Shown piece by piece: positions 20,461-32,584 of a DNA stretch of 64,000 nucleotides. The first letter of the stretch is position 1, and the number at the start of each line of letters is the position of its first letter. A program made the position numbers and the translations under genes. Origin of the DNA: Petrolisthes cinctipes (lineage: Eukaryota; Arthropoda; Malacostraca; Decapoda; Porcellanidae); the NCBI GenBank assembly GCA_033782935.1, contig JAWQEG010001436.1, positions 20,001-84,000 of the forward strand, given 5' to 3'. The notes beneath the pieces are model-generated. The model was not told the DNA's origin. It worked only from the letters and a program-made list of their open reading frames with translations, and did no database searches.

Positions 20461-20619
20461 TAGCATTCTCCCTTGGTGTACAGTGACCCACGTGGTACCT
20501 AAATATTACGAACATTTGCTGGCAATTCTATAGATCCATTATAGTAATATTGAGATTAGGATGTGATTTTATTTATTTGTATTAGCTAAATTCCGGCTTT
20601 GTGGTGAAAAAATTATTAT

Positions 20620-20910
20620 TAGGAATTATTTGGGATATTGTGGGAGGGGGGACACTTCATGTAATATTTTTTTTTATATGTACTTAGCTCTGTCACAAGC
20701 GAGACACGGAATTGTTCCTGTCCTAGCAGACAGAAAAGGGGAGTAGGAACTGTATTAAGGGAGGGGGGATATTTCGTAGTAATAATTGTTTTTTTTTTTA
20801 TTTATGTGTGTTAGTTCTGTAAACTGGCGAGACACGGAATTGTTCCTGTCCTAGTTGACAGAACGGGGAGTAGGAGATATTAGCAAGGGAAGGGGGGGGA
20901 ACAGAAATTA
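20620..20910 (+). repeat. Two-copy tandem repeat (about 130-150 bp unit)
   Basis: GCGAGACACGGAATTGTTCC, TGTCCTAG, GACAGAA and GGGGAGTAGGA, then GGGAGGGGGGA, appear twice in order. It might be LTR U3-type sequence, as a TGGTGGCAGCG primer-binding-like site lies at about 21172, but no matching second LTR was seen. Confidence 0.55.
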
Positions 20911-21179
20911 TTATTATATTATTTAAATGTACTCGTGCCATAATTTTATAAAATAAACGGGTTTATAATTAGTTGAGTATTTCCGTCACCGATATAACAA
21001 ATAGACTGTGGTCCTTTATAGATATTAATATAGATTCTCAATTCAAATCACTGATCGTACCCCCGTTAAAATTGTAGTCTGGGTTGCTTACTCACGCGCC
21101 TATATAAGCTAAAGCTACACTACCCTTCCGGTGTGTGTTCACTTGATTCCTCTTGTCAACTAGGTCTGGTGGTGGCAGC

Positions 21180-22420
21180 GTTTACCCAGTATTGGAGAGG
21201 AGCTGGACTTGTCCTTTGTATGATTTATTTTTGGTATTCGCAAGGCAAGTCCTGTTCCTCATCGGTATCTTGTTTTTTTTTCCAGACCAGGTTGATACAG
21301 CTATAGGATATAGTAGCATACACTGGTGGATTTTTGTTTTGTTAAAGGCAGTGGGTTTTTGTGTTCCTCCCAGAGTAAAGTAAAAATAGTAATATTAAAG
21401 TAAGGGGACAAAAATCTCGCTTTTACACTATGTCGGCGTAACGTTACCAAGCCAGCCAGCCACTTTGAATCAGTTCGGCCTTACACATCCGGGAGTGTAC
21501 ATGCACGTATTGCTCATCCTTGCTTTCTCTTATCTCGCCTTTGTCTCTCGTGACGAAGAGATAACCGGAAATTGAATAGCTCCGTAAACTACCAGTATTC
21601 CCCAGAGCTTCATGGTTATATTATTAATTGATTGCAACATACAATTGGTTGGTAAATAAAGTAAGAAGGGAAGCTGGTCTCTCTCTCGTGTGGAGGTCAG
21701 TAGAAAGCTTGCCCTTAGCTTCTACCTTGTACCTAAGGTAAGTATTACGAGTGATACTGTGTGTATTGACATTGAAAATTCACAGGTGAAAGGACATAAT
21801 CTTTAATTGAAGTCTATGTACCGATCTTCATATTTTAGATTTCCGAACTCATTACAGTGTTAGTTAAATTGAATATTAATTAAAATAATTAAGTAGGAAG
21901 GTCTTGAAATAGCACCTAATAAATAATTAATCACATTGTTAGTCTTGCATAATCAATGAATTAATGTAAGCTACGATTATCGAAAGAATTTCGTAAGAAA
22001 AATTATACGAGACGTTACGAGACCATTGGAAAGAAAATGAGTACCCTAATTATTGATTTATTGCAATATAATAGCTAGCTAGCATTATTAAATTCGTGTG
22101 AAAGTGTGCGTGTGGTAATAAATTTATTAATTGTTAATTAATTTAATTGTTGGTGCTTGACTGCAGTTAATAAATATAGTAAAGTAATTGTAAACTGGTT
22201 GTTTTCGTACACCTACAATTCTGTTAATTCTATTAAATGCATATATAATGAAAAGAACCCTACAATAATTTTATATCGACGGAAGTAGGAATAAAGGAGA
22301 TAGTTTAACCTCTGCTGACGATTGTTGAAGCCAACACAACGAAAGTACAAAAATAAGTCCGGGAGAAAGTAAGAATTACCAATAATATTACATAACTTAA
22401 TAAACATCTTAATCACCCAT
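21180..22420. other. AT-rich stretch with no gene seen
   Basis: Only short frames with no domain. TTAATTAATTTAATTG-type runs and no recognisable transposon ends. Confidence 0.4.
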
Positions 22421-22422
22421 CA

Positions 22423-22974
22423 CAGTTGTGTCCATATACAATTCCCAGAATTCTGCTGTCAGACAACGGGGCAGAATTTCACATCAGTGTGCTAGAGGAA
22501 ATCTGTAAAATTTACAGAATCAGTCAATCACTTACTGTAGCGTACCACCCCCAAAGTAATGGGATGGTGGAGAGAGTCAACAGAAAGGTGTTGGAAGTAC
22601 TGATCGAGGCACTTGGCCGGTGCTTTACAAGCGGGTTGGGAAGATTGGTTGCGCCAAGTAACAACCTGTATCAAGAGTTCACTGCATTCATCGGTGGGCA
22701 AGACACCTCGCTACTCGCTATATTATTTATGGAGAGGATATATTAGTTGATAAACCTCAACCTGTATATGACGTAGATGACTATGTGAGTGTCCAGAGAC
22801 ACGATACATAAGGAAGTAAGGAAGCATATGGAAGCTTCACGTGCTGAGCACATTGCTAAGCAGCACAAGATTGCTAAGGAATCCAACATTGTTGAAGAGG
22901 ATGTGGTAATGTTAAAAACACCAGACACCCACCTACTCCACACGTACCCAGTTATACACAATCCCAACTATTAA
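22423..22974 (+). pseudogene. LTR-retrotransposon integrase fragment (Ty3/gypsy-like)
   Basis: Begins inside the integrase core: PRILLSDNGAEFH holds the second catalytic Asp and AYHPQSNGMVERVNRKV the third acidic residue. After a frameshift near 22725 the C-terminal region continues (DKPQPVYDVDDYVSVQ, then a Lys/His/Ala-rich helix and EEDVVMLKTPDT) to a stop. The zinc finger and first Asp are missing, as are RT and RNase H. A 3' PPT and LTR follow. Confidence 0.82.
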
Positions 22975-23177
22975 TACACACATTTGTATTCTCCCTCCCA
23001 CAACACTCCACACCGCACCTGTACACTTATGTATAACACACACTCCAATCGCCTCATGTATATAAATTATTTTTATTATGTATGATTATGTTTGTATGTA
23101 TTCCTATTGTTATGTGTTTGTATGTATATAAGTCGTCCTCCCCGCTTTCCTAAATCTTCTGGGGGGAGGAGGGGTAC

Positions 23178-23759
23178 TGTAGCGGCGCCATACATGGCTG
23201 CTCCTATGTTCTCCTCCTTTGTTACCCTTAGAATGGTGCCTGTACCAAGCCGCCCCCCTGCCGCATTCTAGATCATATGATCACTTGACGACGACACGCG
23301 AGGCTGGCCAGCAAATGAATAAAAGGGTCACACCTCCAGCACTCGTCCACTCTCCCACTAGCTCCGGACCGAGAAGCACCAGCCCCTGCCGTCGTACCTG
23401 CCAAGACCTGCACCAAGCCTCCCACACGTGTTCCCACCTTGATCACACGAGTGCGTTCCAGCCCTACACAACTCTCCTGCAGCAACCATGGCCCTCTCAC
23501 GACGTTACGCAGCAGGCTGACCTTCTATGTATTCTTGTGCATGACCTCTGTACTTACCAATTAACTGTTACCATGAATTCCAGAGTCTGTTTACCCCGGG
23601 TACTAACGTAAGGGCTTTTTTGTCGTTATAAAGTAATGGAGACTTTTTGTAAAAGTAGACTCATATAAATCAGCTGACTACCCTCTGCAGACTCTGACTC
23701 AGAATAAAATAAAGGAAAGATACCTTCAAATTAAAGTTAAAATCAGTCAAGCGTGACAG
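23178..23759 (+). mobile_element. Probable 3' LTR of the gypsy-like element
   Basis: A purine-rich GGGGGGAGGAGGGG tract (about 23161-23174) is followed by TGTAGCGGCGCC. The likely end is ...AGCGTGACA near 23759, giving a roughly 580 bp LTR with TG...CA ends. It holds AATAAAAG and AATAAAATAAAGG A-rich signals. No matching 5' LTR is in the window, so this rests on PPT plus TG/CA. Confidence 0.5.
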
Positions 23760-23762
23760 AAC

Positions 23763-24996
23763 TTGCCAAGTTTGTCAACGGAAATCCGGACTCTAGCTCA
23801 TCAACAAGTAACAAGTCTAAGACAAAAACAGAGTTTATTTGACATTGGAAGGGTTCTGGCTAAAGCGATATTTGGTACAGCCACGAGCGATGATGTAGAA
23901 GATTTGGGTCGTAGACTTGAAATTCTTAATAATGTAATTGATCAACAGAACCGAGTAGTTGAAGGTACTTACTCTTTAGCAGTGAAGGTAGAGGGTAAGG
24001 TAAATGAGGTTATTAATGGACCAATGAAGTAATTTAGGAACTCAATAAGATATCAACTCACGCTAATTTCATTGCTTTCCTACAGGGTTTCGATCAATAT
24101 GTTGAAATTGTTGAAAATTATGTCAGTGAGTTGCACCTTCAAGCAAATCAAATGTTGCATAATTTAAGGTACGCTGCATTGGGTAAGGCTGATGCTGAAC
24201 TTCTGTCGGTTGCTGACCTTCTACGCATGATCGATGTGGCCCGTGTTAAGCATGGCTTGAAACCATTCTTTGAAGGAAATGCGGTTTTCTATTACTATCC
24301 GTTGTTGGAGTCATGCTTAACTACAAAAACGATCCTCATTCACGTTCCTACTAAGCATCAGGTCCATTTTAACAAATGGTCGGTGAAGCCGTTTCCTATG
24401 AGGTTAGAGTCGGAGACTATGATGTTAAATGTGGATTATGATTACATCATTGCATCGCAGGATCGTATGCTGGTGGCTACAGTACCAAAGGAGAACTCAA
24501 TTGGAAGGGTGTCATACAGCTTATTATCACTTGAAGGTGTGCCCTGCCTTAAATTTTATTTTTACAAGACTGACTGAATCTCAATGTGAATTGGCATTAA
24601 TCCAGGATGATGCTTCTGACTCAGTTAAACATTGTAAATACAGAAAACCTATGAGAAATTCGAATGTTTTCGTTACTTATTTTCAGGGCATCGCTCATTA
24701 TACTTTCACTAGGCCCTCACGAGCGACCATACTTTGTGAAAATGGCCCTTCAGGTGCTAGACATGTGTCTGAGGTGGGTACCTTTTTCATTCCACCTGCG
24801 TGTTCATTTTTGAGTACTACAAACACTGTACTGGCCACCAAACATCATCTTGGATTGATCCTAAATAAGTCTGTGGAATTTGTAAAAGTCCATCCTCCTC
24901 TCCCTCGAACTTTCTCTACTGTTGCAATTGACTGTGAAAAGATAAGATTCATGGAATTGTTGAATATGTCTGACGCTCATCCTGTCATCAACCAAT
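23763..24996 (+). pseudogene. Errantivirus/baculovirus-F-like envelope remnant
   Basis: Broken env-like coding region in two frames with shifts near 24025 and 24578. The first part has a hydrophobic FDIGRVLAKAIFGTA segment followed by a heptad-like region (LGRRLEILNNVIDQQNRVVE). This is the arrangement of the fusion peptide and coiled coil in the F-type envelope proteins of gypsy errantiviruses and baculoviruses. The later part is rich in paired aromatic and cysteine residues. The furin site, start and transmembrane tail are not seen. The copy is cut at about 24997 where DIRS sequence begins. It is an old, inactive endogenous element; its assignment rests on motif arrangement only. Confidence 0.6.
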
Positions 24997-25900
24997 GGAC
25001 GACACCACAGGGACTCAAGACGGTAGTAAACGCCTGCTTCCCCATCTGGCACAGGGACCTCTAGAGGCCACTTCCTCACTCCTTACGCCGGCTGCTCTGC
25101 CTGTGGCTCAGGCCAGGTATCCTGCAAAGGACCGTCTCATGGATGGCCCCACCTCCCACCGTCCTGGAAGCCACCGATGTGTCCGACGTTGGTTGGGGCT
25201 ACCAGTCCAACCTGGGTCACCAGGCTTGCAGGGGCTGGTCAGAGCAGTTAAGGCTACACCACATGAATTTCAGGAAACTCTATGTGGTGAAAGAATGGTT
25301 GGAGCAGAACCCGAGTGCTCAGACACGGGGATCCGCTTCGACATGGACAATGCCATCGCAGTATCCTGCTTGAAGAGGCAGGGCACATCTTGGTCCGAGT
25401 CCCTTCTCTGCCCATTAGAGGACATCTTCTGGCTGGCTTCCTCCCTCAGGATAGCGTTGTTAGCTCGGTACATCCCAGGCAGAGAGAACGACTGGGCGGA
25501 TGCTCTCTCACGCTTCAGGGGCATGTCAGTGGAGTGGCACCTCAGGCCCCAGGTGTTCGCCTCCCTTGTGGCCTGCTTCGGCTCTACATAGGTGGACCTC
25601 TTCACCTCAGCAACCACGGGTCAATTCTCGGACTACCTCTCCTTCATAGAGAGGACTCCATCAGGGGGCCCCGACACTTTCGAGGGGGACTGGAACAGGT
25701 GGGGCTTCATTTACCTCTTCCCTCCACCAGCCACCTCTATACTGGTCAGAGTTCTACTCAAGCTCAGGACCTTCAGGGGGAGGATCCTGTTGATTGCCCC
25801 CATATGGCCCTCCCAGCCGTGGTTTGGAGAGCTGAGCCGGTACTGCCTTCACCCTCTCCTGGACTCCGCCTGTTCGCAGAAATGATAGCCTCACCGCTGT
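24997..25900 (+). pseudogene. DIRS-like retrotransposon: RNase H region, degenerate
   Basis: RNase H-like blocks in more than one frame: ATDVSDVGWGYQSN, then, after a frameshift near 25320, IRFDMDNAIAVSCLKRQG, CPLEDIFWLA and ARYIPGRENDWADALSRF. The typical DIRS downstream segment (VDLFTSATTGQFSDYL, LLIAPIWPSQPWF) follows after a stop at 25589. The RT is missing apart from its end. Boundary with the upstream env remnant is abrupt. Confidence 0.82.
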
Positions 25901-25922
25901 AGACATTGCTACGTCTTCATGC

Positions 25923-26891
25923 TTGGGGTTTCTCCGGAAGGGACTCTGGAGAAATTGCTCTGAGAAGACAATAGCGACCATGCTGAAGGCCCTACAGCCT
26001 TCCTCAGTGAGGCAGTATCAATCCTGCTGGAGGAGGTTCAAGGACTTCCTCTCCACATGGGATAAAGGACTGTCTCAGTCCTCAACCTTGGACTTCCTTA
26101 ACTGGCTGGTGGAGGTGGGCAACAGGGCTCCGGCCACTGTTGTCTCCCACCACTCTGTCCTGGTCGACCCCCTCTGGTTCGAGGCAGATACCATGATCAA
26201 GGAGAGGTACCTCCACCTGTTCACCAGGGGCATTAGAGCAAAGGTGAAGGTAAGACCGAGGGTCTTTCAAAAGTGGTCCCTAAATAAGGTCCTCACCTAC
26301 TTGGCTGCACAGGTAGGGTCGGACAGCGAGAACCTTCTCCTCCAGAGAGCTGTCTTCCTGCTCACCTTGGCCACCGGGTTCAGGGCCTCCCAGCTGATGG
26401 CTCTGACCCGATACCCAAGCTTCACCACCTTCGAGGAGGATGCCAGTGCTCTAACCGTGGCTCCGTCCCCCAAGTTCTTGGCCAAGAACGAGCAGGCAGA
26501 CAACCTCATGGCTCCCATCGGGGTTCCCACCCTATGCCAAGGTTCTCAACACCTAACACTCTGCCCAGTGAGTGTGACAAAGGCTTACTTGGACACAACA
26601 CAGACTCTACCCAAAGACTGTCTCTTCTACAGCACCAAGTTGCACAAGCCCCTTGGCCCCAGAACCATAGCCAATCTTCTGTGTCGCATTATCAAGATAG
26701 CTGACCCTGCCTCGACATCCAGGGCCCACGCTGTCAGAGGCATGGCAGCTTCCTTGGCATTCCTCCGCACCCACTCCCTCTCCCAGGTAGTGAACATGGG
26801 AGTGTGGGCAACGACCCCGTCCTTCCTCCAGAGGTACCTGAACCAAGACGCTTCACACTCTCAGTGCGTGGCTCAAGGTACCATCCCTTAG
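25923..26891 (+). pseudogene. DIRS-like tyrosine recombinase, long open frame
   Basis: About 320 residues open without a break. N-terminal SAM-like region (SSVRQYQSCWRRFKDFLSTW), then the catalytic domain with Arg in ATGFRASQLMAL, His-x-x-Arg in HAVRGMAASLAF and the Tyr in FLQRYLNQD. All R-H-R-Y residues are visible, so the reading frame may still be intact though its element is not. In DIRS elements this enzyme replaces the integrase and inserts a circular cDNA. Confidence 0.85.
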
Positions 26892-27265
26892 GTGGCTCCT
26901 TCAGCAACAGTCACCCTACTCAGGGGGGGGAGGGCTCCCAGGGTTAGCCTGCCATAGGGAAGGACGGGTCTCCTGGACACCTGGCCTACACCCAAAGCTG
27001 CTGAGCACACAGCCTTCATCTGGTATATAATTTCTTTGTAGTCAGTGTGTTCTCCCTAATAAAATTCCTTCTGGATGTCTGATACTCATGTATATTCTTT
27101 GGAGTTTGTAGTCAGATCAGTCCTCCCCCCAATAAAATCCTTGAGGAATAAGACTGACAGAGACTTAGGTTGTATAGTTTTGTAAACAAACACCAGTTTA
27201 TTTTATAATATATTGACTTTACCTGATCCCAGCCTCATGCATTCCTCCTTCCTCTTCTCATGCAT

Positions 27266-27700
27266 AGCTATGATGCTGATGTCAGGAATGCCCCGATAAT
27301 GTTTAAGTTGTAGTGGCCACATGGCCACTAAACTGAAGTTTATCGGGATTGACTGATGTCAGCACCACCACAGTTTCCCACCACGCCTCCCCTTTTAGAG
27401 GCTGGTTCTTAGCTTGGTAATGACTCGGAGTGTGAACTCATACCCAGCCTCACCTAGGTCTAGGGGGTTGCCAGATACCCCTTTCTTCTCGTTTTCTTTT
27501 CATAAAGCACAGCCTATGGGTTAGTCACCCATAGATGAATTTGAGATTAATATGCGGACCATTTTTGGTTAACCCACCTTTGAGGTGAAACCATATTATT
27601 TTATAGCTATGGTGCTGATGTCAGGAATGTCCGGATAAACTACTGTTTCGTGGCCATGCGGTCACTACAACTAAAACATTTTTCCCATTAATTCATCACA
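27266..27700. repeat. Inverted/palindromic blocks at the DIRS 3' end
   Basis: ATAGCTATGATGCTGATGTC...TAGTGGCCACATGGCCACTA...TTTATCGGGATTGACTGATG forms an imperfect palindrome near 27266-27372. A related half (TGGTGCTGATGTCAGGAATG, GTGGCCATGCGGTCACTAC) recurs at 27608-27670. Such inverted terminal and internal complementary regions are expected at DIRS ends. Confidence 0.55.
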
Positions 27701-27773
27701 ATGGCTATCGAATTATTAGCTATCACACTCATGTTTATGGGTCAATTTCGCGCGATAGTTAGGAGTTGAGTGT

Positions 27774-27830
27774 ACACACACACACACACACAATGCATTA
27801 AGTCTATCTCATAAACACACACACACATAT
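27774..27830. repeat. (CA)n microsatellites
   Basis: Two short CA runs in an AT-rich stretch. Confidence 0.9.
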
Positions 27831-27954
27831 ATATTTCAAATTTTTAAAATAAATTTAAATAAGCTATAAATAAATGAATATAAAATAAATAAATAAAATA
27901 TAAATGGATATAAATAAATATGTAAAAAAAATAATTTAATGATATACAGTTCAG

Positions 27955-28199
27955 TGTGTATGTGTGTGTGTGTTACTGGTACGATGGCTGTGTGTGTGTG
28001 TGTGTGTGTGTGTTAATGGTACGATGGCTGTGTGTGTGTGTATGTGTGTTACTGGTACGATGGCTGTGTGTGTGTGTATGTGTGTTACTAGTACGAAGGC
28101 TGTGTGTGTATGTGTGTTACTGGTACGATGGCTGTGTGTATGTATGTATGTGTGTTACTGGTACGATGGCTGTGTGTGTGTGTGTGTGTGTGTGTTGGT
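27955..28199 (+). repeat. Minisatellite: 'TGTGTTACTGGTACGATGGC' plus (TG)n
   Basis: Six copies of a 40-50 bp unit made of TGTTACTGGTACGATGGC and a TG run of varying length. Both apparent coding frames are repeat translations. Confidence 0.93.
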
Positions 28200-28239
28200 G
28201 TGTTTGAGGTACTAATACAATTATTGAATAATAACTCAC

Positions 28240-28303
28240 TTTCTCCTTCATTTCCTTCTCTCCTCTCTCCTTCCTTCCCTTCCTTCTCTCTCTCCTTCTC
28301 CTT

Positions 28304-28362
<59 letters not shown>
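28240..28362. repeat. Pyrimidine tract with (CT)n
   Basis: CCTTC-rich run ending in about 55 bp of CT. Confidence 0.95.
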
Positions 28363-28367
<5 letters not shown>

Positions 28368-28764
28368 CCTCTTCTGTGCTGAAATATATACACATAGGAT
28401 AAACACACATACAGAGTCACAGAGATGAACGTGAAATTAAATTAAAATATAAAAAGACGATAATTTTTTTTTTTTTTTTTTTGTCCAAACACATTTACAC
28501 ACACACACATCCATACATACAATACACATGCACCAATATTCAACATTTATGGCTTGTTAACGGGATAGTACACATACACACACCATCATATACAATAATA
28601 CACAAACACACATAACATACACACACATTTACCGTACACACACAATGTAAAACCTGTATACTCTACACACACACACACACCAATGAATAAATATAATGGT
28701 GTCCTGTTGCTTGGAATAGATTGGAGGAGTAATTTGGTCCATAAATTAAATATAACCAGAAACA

Positions 28765-28878
28765 TAATAATAATAATAACAATAATAATTACTACAAGAG
28801 CTGTCAACAAAAATAATAATAATAATATTAGTAATAATAATAATAATAAAAATAATTTTTACTACAAGAGCAGTCCAC

Positions 28879-28911
<33 letters not shown>

Positions 28912-28995
28912 TACTACAAGAGCAGTCAACAATACTACTACTGCTACTAATAATAATAATGATAATAATGAAAATTAAAAAAATAATAATAATTG
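28765..28995 (+). repeat. Minisatellite 'ACTACAAGAGCAGTCAACAA' with (TAA)n
   Basis: Three copies of ACTACAAGAGCTGTCAACAA-like blocks, each followed by a TAA array. Confidence 0.9.
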
Positions 28996-29639
28996 TTACT
29001 GCCTGAGATCTGTAGAGAAATAAAGACGAATAAACTGGTACAAATAGAAGGAGTAGAGTTAGGGTCGTACGTTGGTGGCCGAGTGTTGTTTTGTGCCCAG
29101 GAATGGTTACTGCTGATACAGCACTAAGGGACGATACCCACATGTGGTGGGGCCAGAGAGAGGGGAAAGCTTGCTGCACACAGCCATCCAGTAAACACTA
29201 CTTCACGCTGCTCTACAATATACAATATAACATAGTAATATGACCCGCCACAAGTAAGGTAGAGTGAGACACGGACGATGTGATATAGACTTACCTGGAT
29301 AAACAAGGAATTCCACCTGAGATGGAAAACCAATATTTCTGCTGATACCATTATGATAACCTATAGACCTAGTGACAAAATGAACAGTATAACCAACATA
29401 AATATTGATTCCTATATATTGTTGCTTGACAGGTTTGACAGACATTCTAAAACAAATGATACTGAGTTGAACTGTGAGGTCATTTTACCCTAGCCCAGTG
29501 AGGCGGCTAAAGTAAAACTTACGGTAGACGAAGGCGTGAAAGAGCATCTCTGCATGGTGGAGGGCGGTGGATGAACGGAGGGCGTCGGAACAAAGTGCAA
29601 GATGGCTCCTGAACTAGCACATCAATACAAACGAATACA

Positions 29640-30048
29640 AAGGAAGTACAGTCAACAGGAGGCCCATAGTGGCCTTTTACGAGGTTACCTGTTTAACTAC
29701 GTTAATCAAGACTATGGTACGTGTTGAAGGAAAGGATGGATAAAGGACAAAACTCTTCCCCACCCACCACTCCCACCGGATATCCCTGGTTGGAAAAATA
29801 GATAGAAAATAACACCTTATTCGTTAATAAAGAACGCACAAGGAAATTTTATAGGTAAGTAGGAAAAGTAGTGGAAGCTTAATTTACTTACTACTAAAAA
29901 AAAATAATAAACTATAAACCTTTTTCTTGAAAATATTTGTCGAGACGATGTTTAAATGTTTCTACTGTATTTGCTGCTACTACAGATGCCGAGAGTTTAA
30001 TCCAATAGTTTACGACTCTTATATTGAAAAAGTTTCTTCGCAGTTCAG
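29640..30048 (-). mobile_element. LINE 3' fragment (RT C-terminus and 3' UTR)
   Basis: Minus strand at 30047-29925 reads ELRRNFFNIRVVNYWIKLSA then VVAANTVETFKHRLDKYF, the conserved C-terminal tail of many LINE reverse transcriptases. About 290 bp of 3' UTR follows (AAGGCCACTATGGGCCTCCT). Only the end of the element is present. Confidence 0.75.
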
Positions 30049-30050
30049 TG

Positions 30051-31050
30051 ATTGACTGATTGATTGATTAATAGATGCGACTAGGCATCTGGTGGTGCAA
30101 CACCCATGGTCATATACTGCCCAACATAATGTTGAATTGTAAGGATTTTGAAAATGGTCATCTACATCATTAATTAAATATGTTCACACCTTAAGTAGGC
30201 TTCATTACTCCTAAATGGATAGGCAGTATGATTAAAAGAACATATAAACTAAACATTTTTTTTTTCTAAAATAACCTGATTAACAAGTAAAATATATAAA
30301 AGAATCAAAATTAAAAATATTGAACTATCTAAGAAGCCATAATTATCATAAAATTCACAATTTGTTGAGGGGGCCACCTTTCTCTACATAGGAGAGGGTG
30401 TTCCCTCCCACACTACAAGCCTCCTCCCTCAGCACCTGTGAGAGACTGAAAGAACCGTCCCCCACCCGGTACTCGGAGAGGTGCCTACGACAAAGGTCCC
30501 GAAGGCTGGGACTCTCGACAAAAAGATGCCACACTATCAAAGGGACCAGACAATCATCATATTAGGGAGAGGGTGCCCTCTCCATTAAAAAAACATGAGT
30601 CAATAATGTGTGGCCAATGCGGAGATGGGCAAGAGCCATCTCCCACCGGCGGGACAGGCCACTGTAGCTCCACAAACCCAGGCGCTGGCAGGTGCAGCAG
30701 AGTTTGTTAGCCCCGACGGCGTCCTACCTCTCCTGCCAGCAGGAACGAACGGCAGCATCTATGTAGGGTGGATGGTCTACAGCAGGTACGGGATGATGTC
30801 TGGCAGGAGGTCGAGCACTGGCGGCCGCTACCTTAGCCAGGGAGTCATCCCGCTCATTCCCATCGACAACCACATGGGATGAGACTCAACAAAATGTGAC
30901 TCTATGGCCACGACGTCCCAGGAGGACAAGCCACTCAAGGATGACCAACACTAGAGGATGAGAAGAATTAAAATTGCCCAAGGCCTTCAGGGCACTACAG
31001 GAATCACTAAAAATAGTAAAAGAAGGCTGCAGGAGAGTCTCACGGGCATG
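30051..31050 (-). mobile_element. RNase H-containing LINE 3' fragment, degenerate
   Basis: Reading down from 31050 on the minus strand: SFTIFSDSCSALKALGNF (RNase H Asp-Ser block), VSSHVVVDGNERDDSLAKVA (RNase H C-terminus), WEMALAHLRIGHTLLTHVFL, then VWHLFVESPSLRDLCRRHLS and a stop at about 30355. Stops interrupt the frame near 30890 and 30555. The 3' tail may run through an A-rich stretch at 30257 to a (ATCA)n end at 30052, matching the SINE tail. The upstream side is cut by the Tc1-like transposon. Confidence 0.78.
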
Positions 31051-31960
31051 TACAGCCATGGCTGAAAGTCCATGAGCAGGTAGCGGTGCTAAGCCACAGC
31101 CGATCCTGGGCGGAGAGTACGAACAAGTTAAATTTCCACACTACTCTGACCCAGGGTTCATGTCTCTAAGGGTTCATATATATGAACCCTGCTCTGACCC
31201 TGGTAGCTCGCAGCTGAACGAATTGTTGGAAATGTTGTTTGGGCACATTTTTTTGCTCTTAGATCTACAAGGATATATAGCTGTATGGCATATCCAAGTC
31301 TGTGAGGAGTATTATTAACGATGAATAAGGCAGAATAACGAATATTGATATGTAAAAAGAAACATCTGAAGCAACAACAGCGAAACTATTGGTTCTGCTC
31401 ACATTATACGCTCTACGTTACCATTCCGGGTATTTGGGTTACAAATGGTGTATATTTCCATTCAAAAATAACTGTTCCCGAGGTGATAAGGCTTGGCAGG
31501 ATTTACCTGCACATCACTCTCGTAGCTGCGACGAACCACACAACACACCAAGGGTATGGGACCATTTGTATTAAGTAATTGTTTTTTTGGATAAATAAAA
31601 CCAATTTTTGGAGCAAAATTATCCACAATATAGATACTTTTGCTACAACAGTGGGTTTATTTATCCATTCTGCTCTCACAGCATTGTGAGTTTATTCAAG
31701 TATTTTTTTTTTTTTTGTAGTGTCCTCTTGTGTATCAGTGCATATCAGTGTAATTTAAATAGGTTTGTGTGTTCTCAACAATTGATTTATGATAAATATA
31801 TATATCCATGCTAAAAGGAGGCTGGAAATAACGATACATAAAAACGTCAACGATACTTGTCACCATAATAACGAATTTGATTGAGTGTTGATCGTCATCC
31901 ATTGCTTTGTTAGCTAATATAGTGGCATGTTTTCGATCAGGTTTTATAGTTATGTTCACT

Positions 31961-32505
31961 TATACTCCATATAGGCTGATCAGACTTGTCCAGCCGCTCG
32001 CCCTAGTCCTTGATGAGCCTAGCTCGGGGTATGAAAGGAGCTCTCTGATTGGAAAGCTTATACCACACCACTGTTTTCTCTAAATTGTTTCCTGCTATAT
32101 CGATAGGATATATATATATATATATTCTCGTCCAAATTTTTCTTGTAAATATTACAGTGACACCAGATATTACATAAGTATAAATATGAGAGATTCAAGA
32201 CTTTTATTATGGTGGTGTCACTCCTATTATCACAAGATTGATGTAAACTGAAGTTATACTTTTATTTGGCACTATAAGTTTCCCACCCACCTCACCGTCG
32301 TGTAATCTAAACATCCCAAACCCATGTAATAGTTCAACTACACGTAAATTATTAAGAGGTATGTCCTGTTGCAAGTGCAGAGTGCGGCGCCTGCAGGTGA
32401 AGCCTAAGTCACAGCAGCAAATCAGAGCGTTTCTTTCATACCCGGGGCTAGGCCTCACCCTGGACTAGGGCGAGCGGCTTGACAAATCTAAGTAAATGGA
32501 GTATA
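31961..32505. mobile_element. TIR element nested in the Tc1-like transposon
   Basis: About 545 bp with roughly 95 bp inverted ends: TATACTCCAT...CCGCTCGCCCTAGTCC...GGGTATGAAAG and the reverse at 32405-32505. The centre has a (TA)n run and no protein. It lies just upstream of the transposase. Confidence 0.7.
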
Positions 32506-32584
32506 GTATATGAAATGGCAAACGTTGGCATTTAATTCATGTGATTACTCATCATCCTTATACTCAGATATGGCAGAAAGATGA

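Noticed and set aside
21140..21190. TGGTGGCAGCG as a primer-binding site of an LTR element
   Set aside because: No paired LTR, gag or PPT in the right order; kept only as a remark.
27956..28215. Tandem repeats that could look like a CRISPR array
   Set aside because: Units contain varying TG runs with no unique spacers. The genome is eukaryotic.
31053..31070. Reading the transposon end as continuing the LINE RNase H (AMAVHARETL)
   Set aside because: The CAGCCATGGCTG end is matched by the inverted copy at 34383-34394 with TA flanks, so it is the TIR; the reading into it is coincidental.
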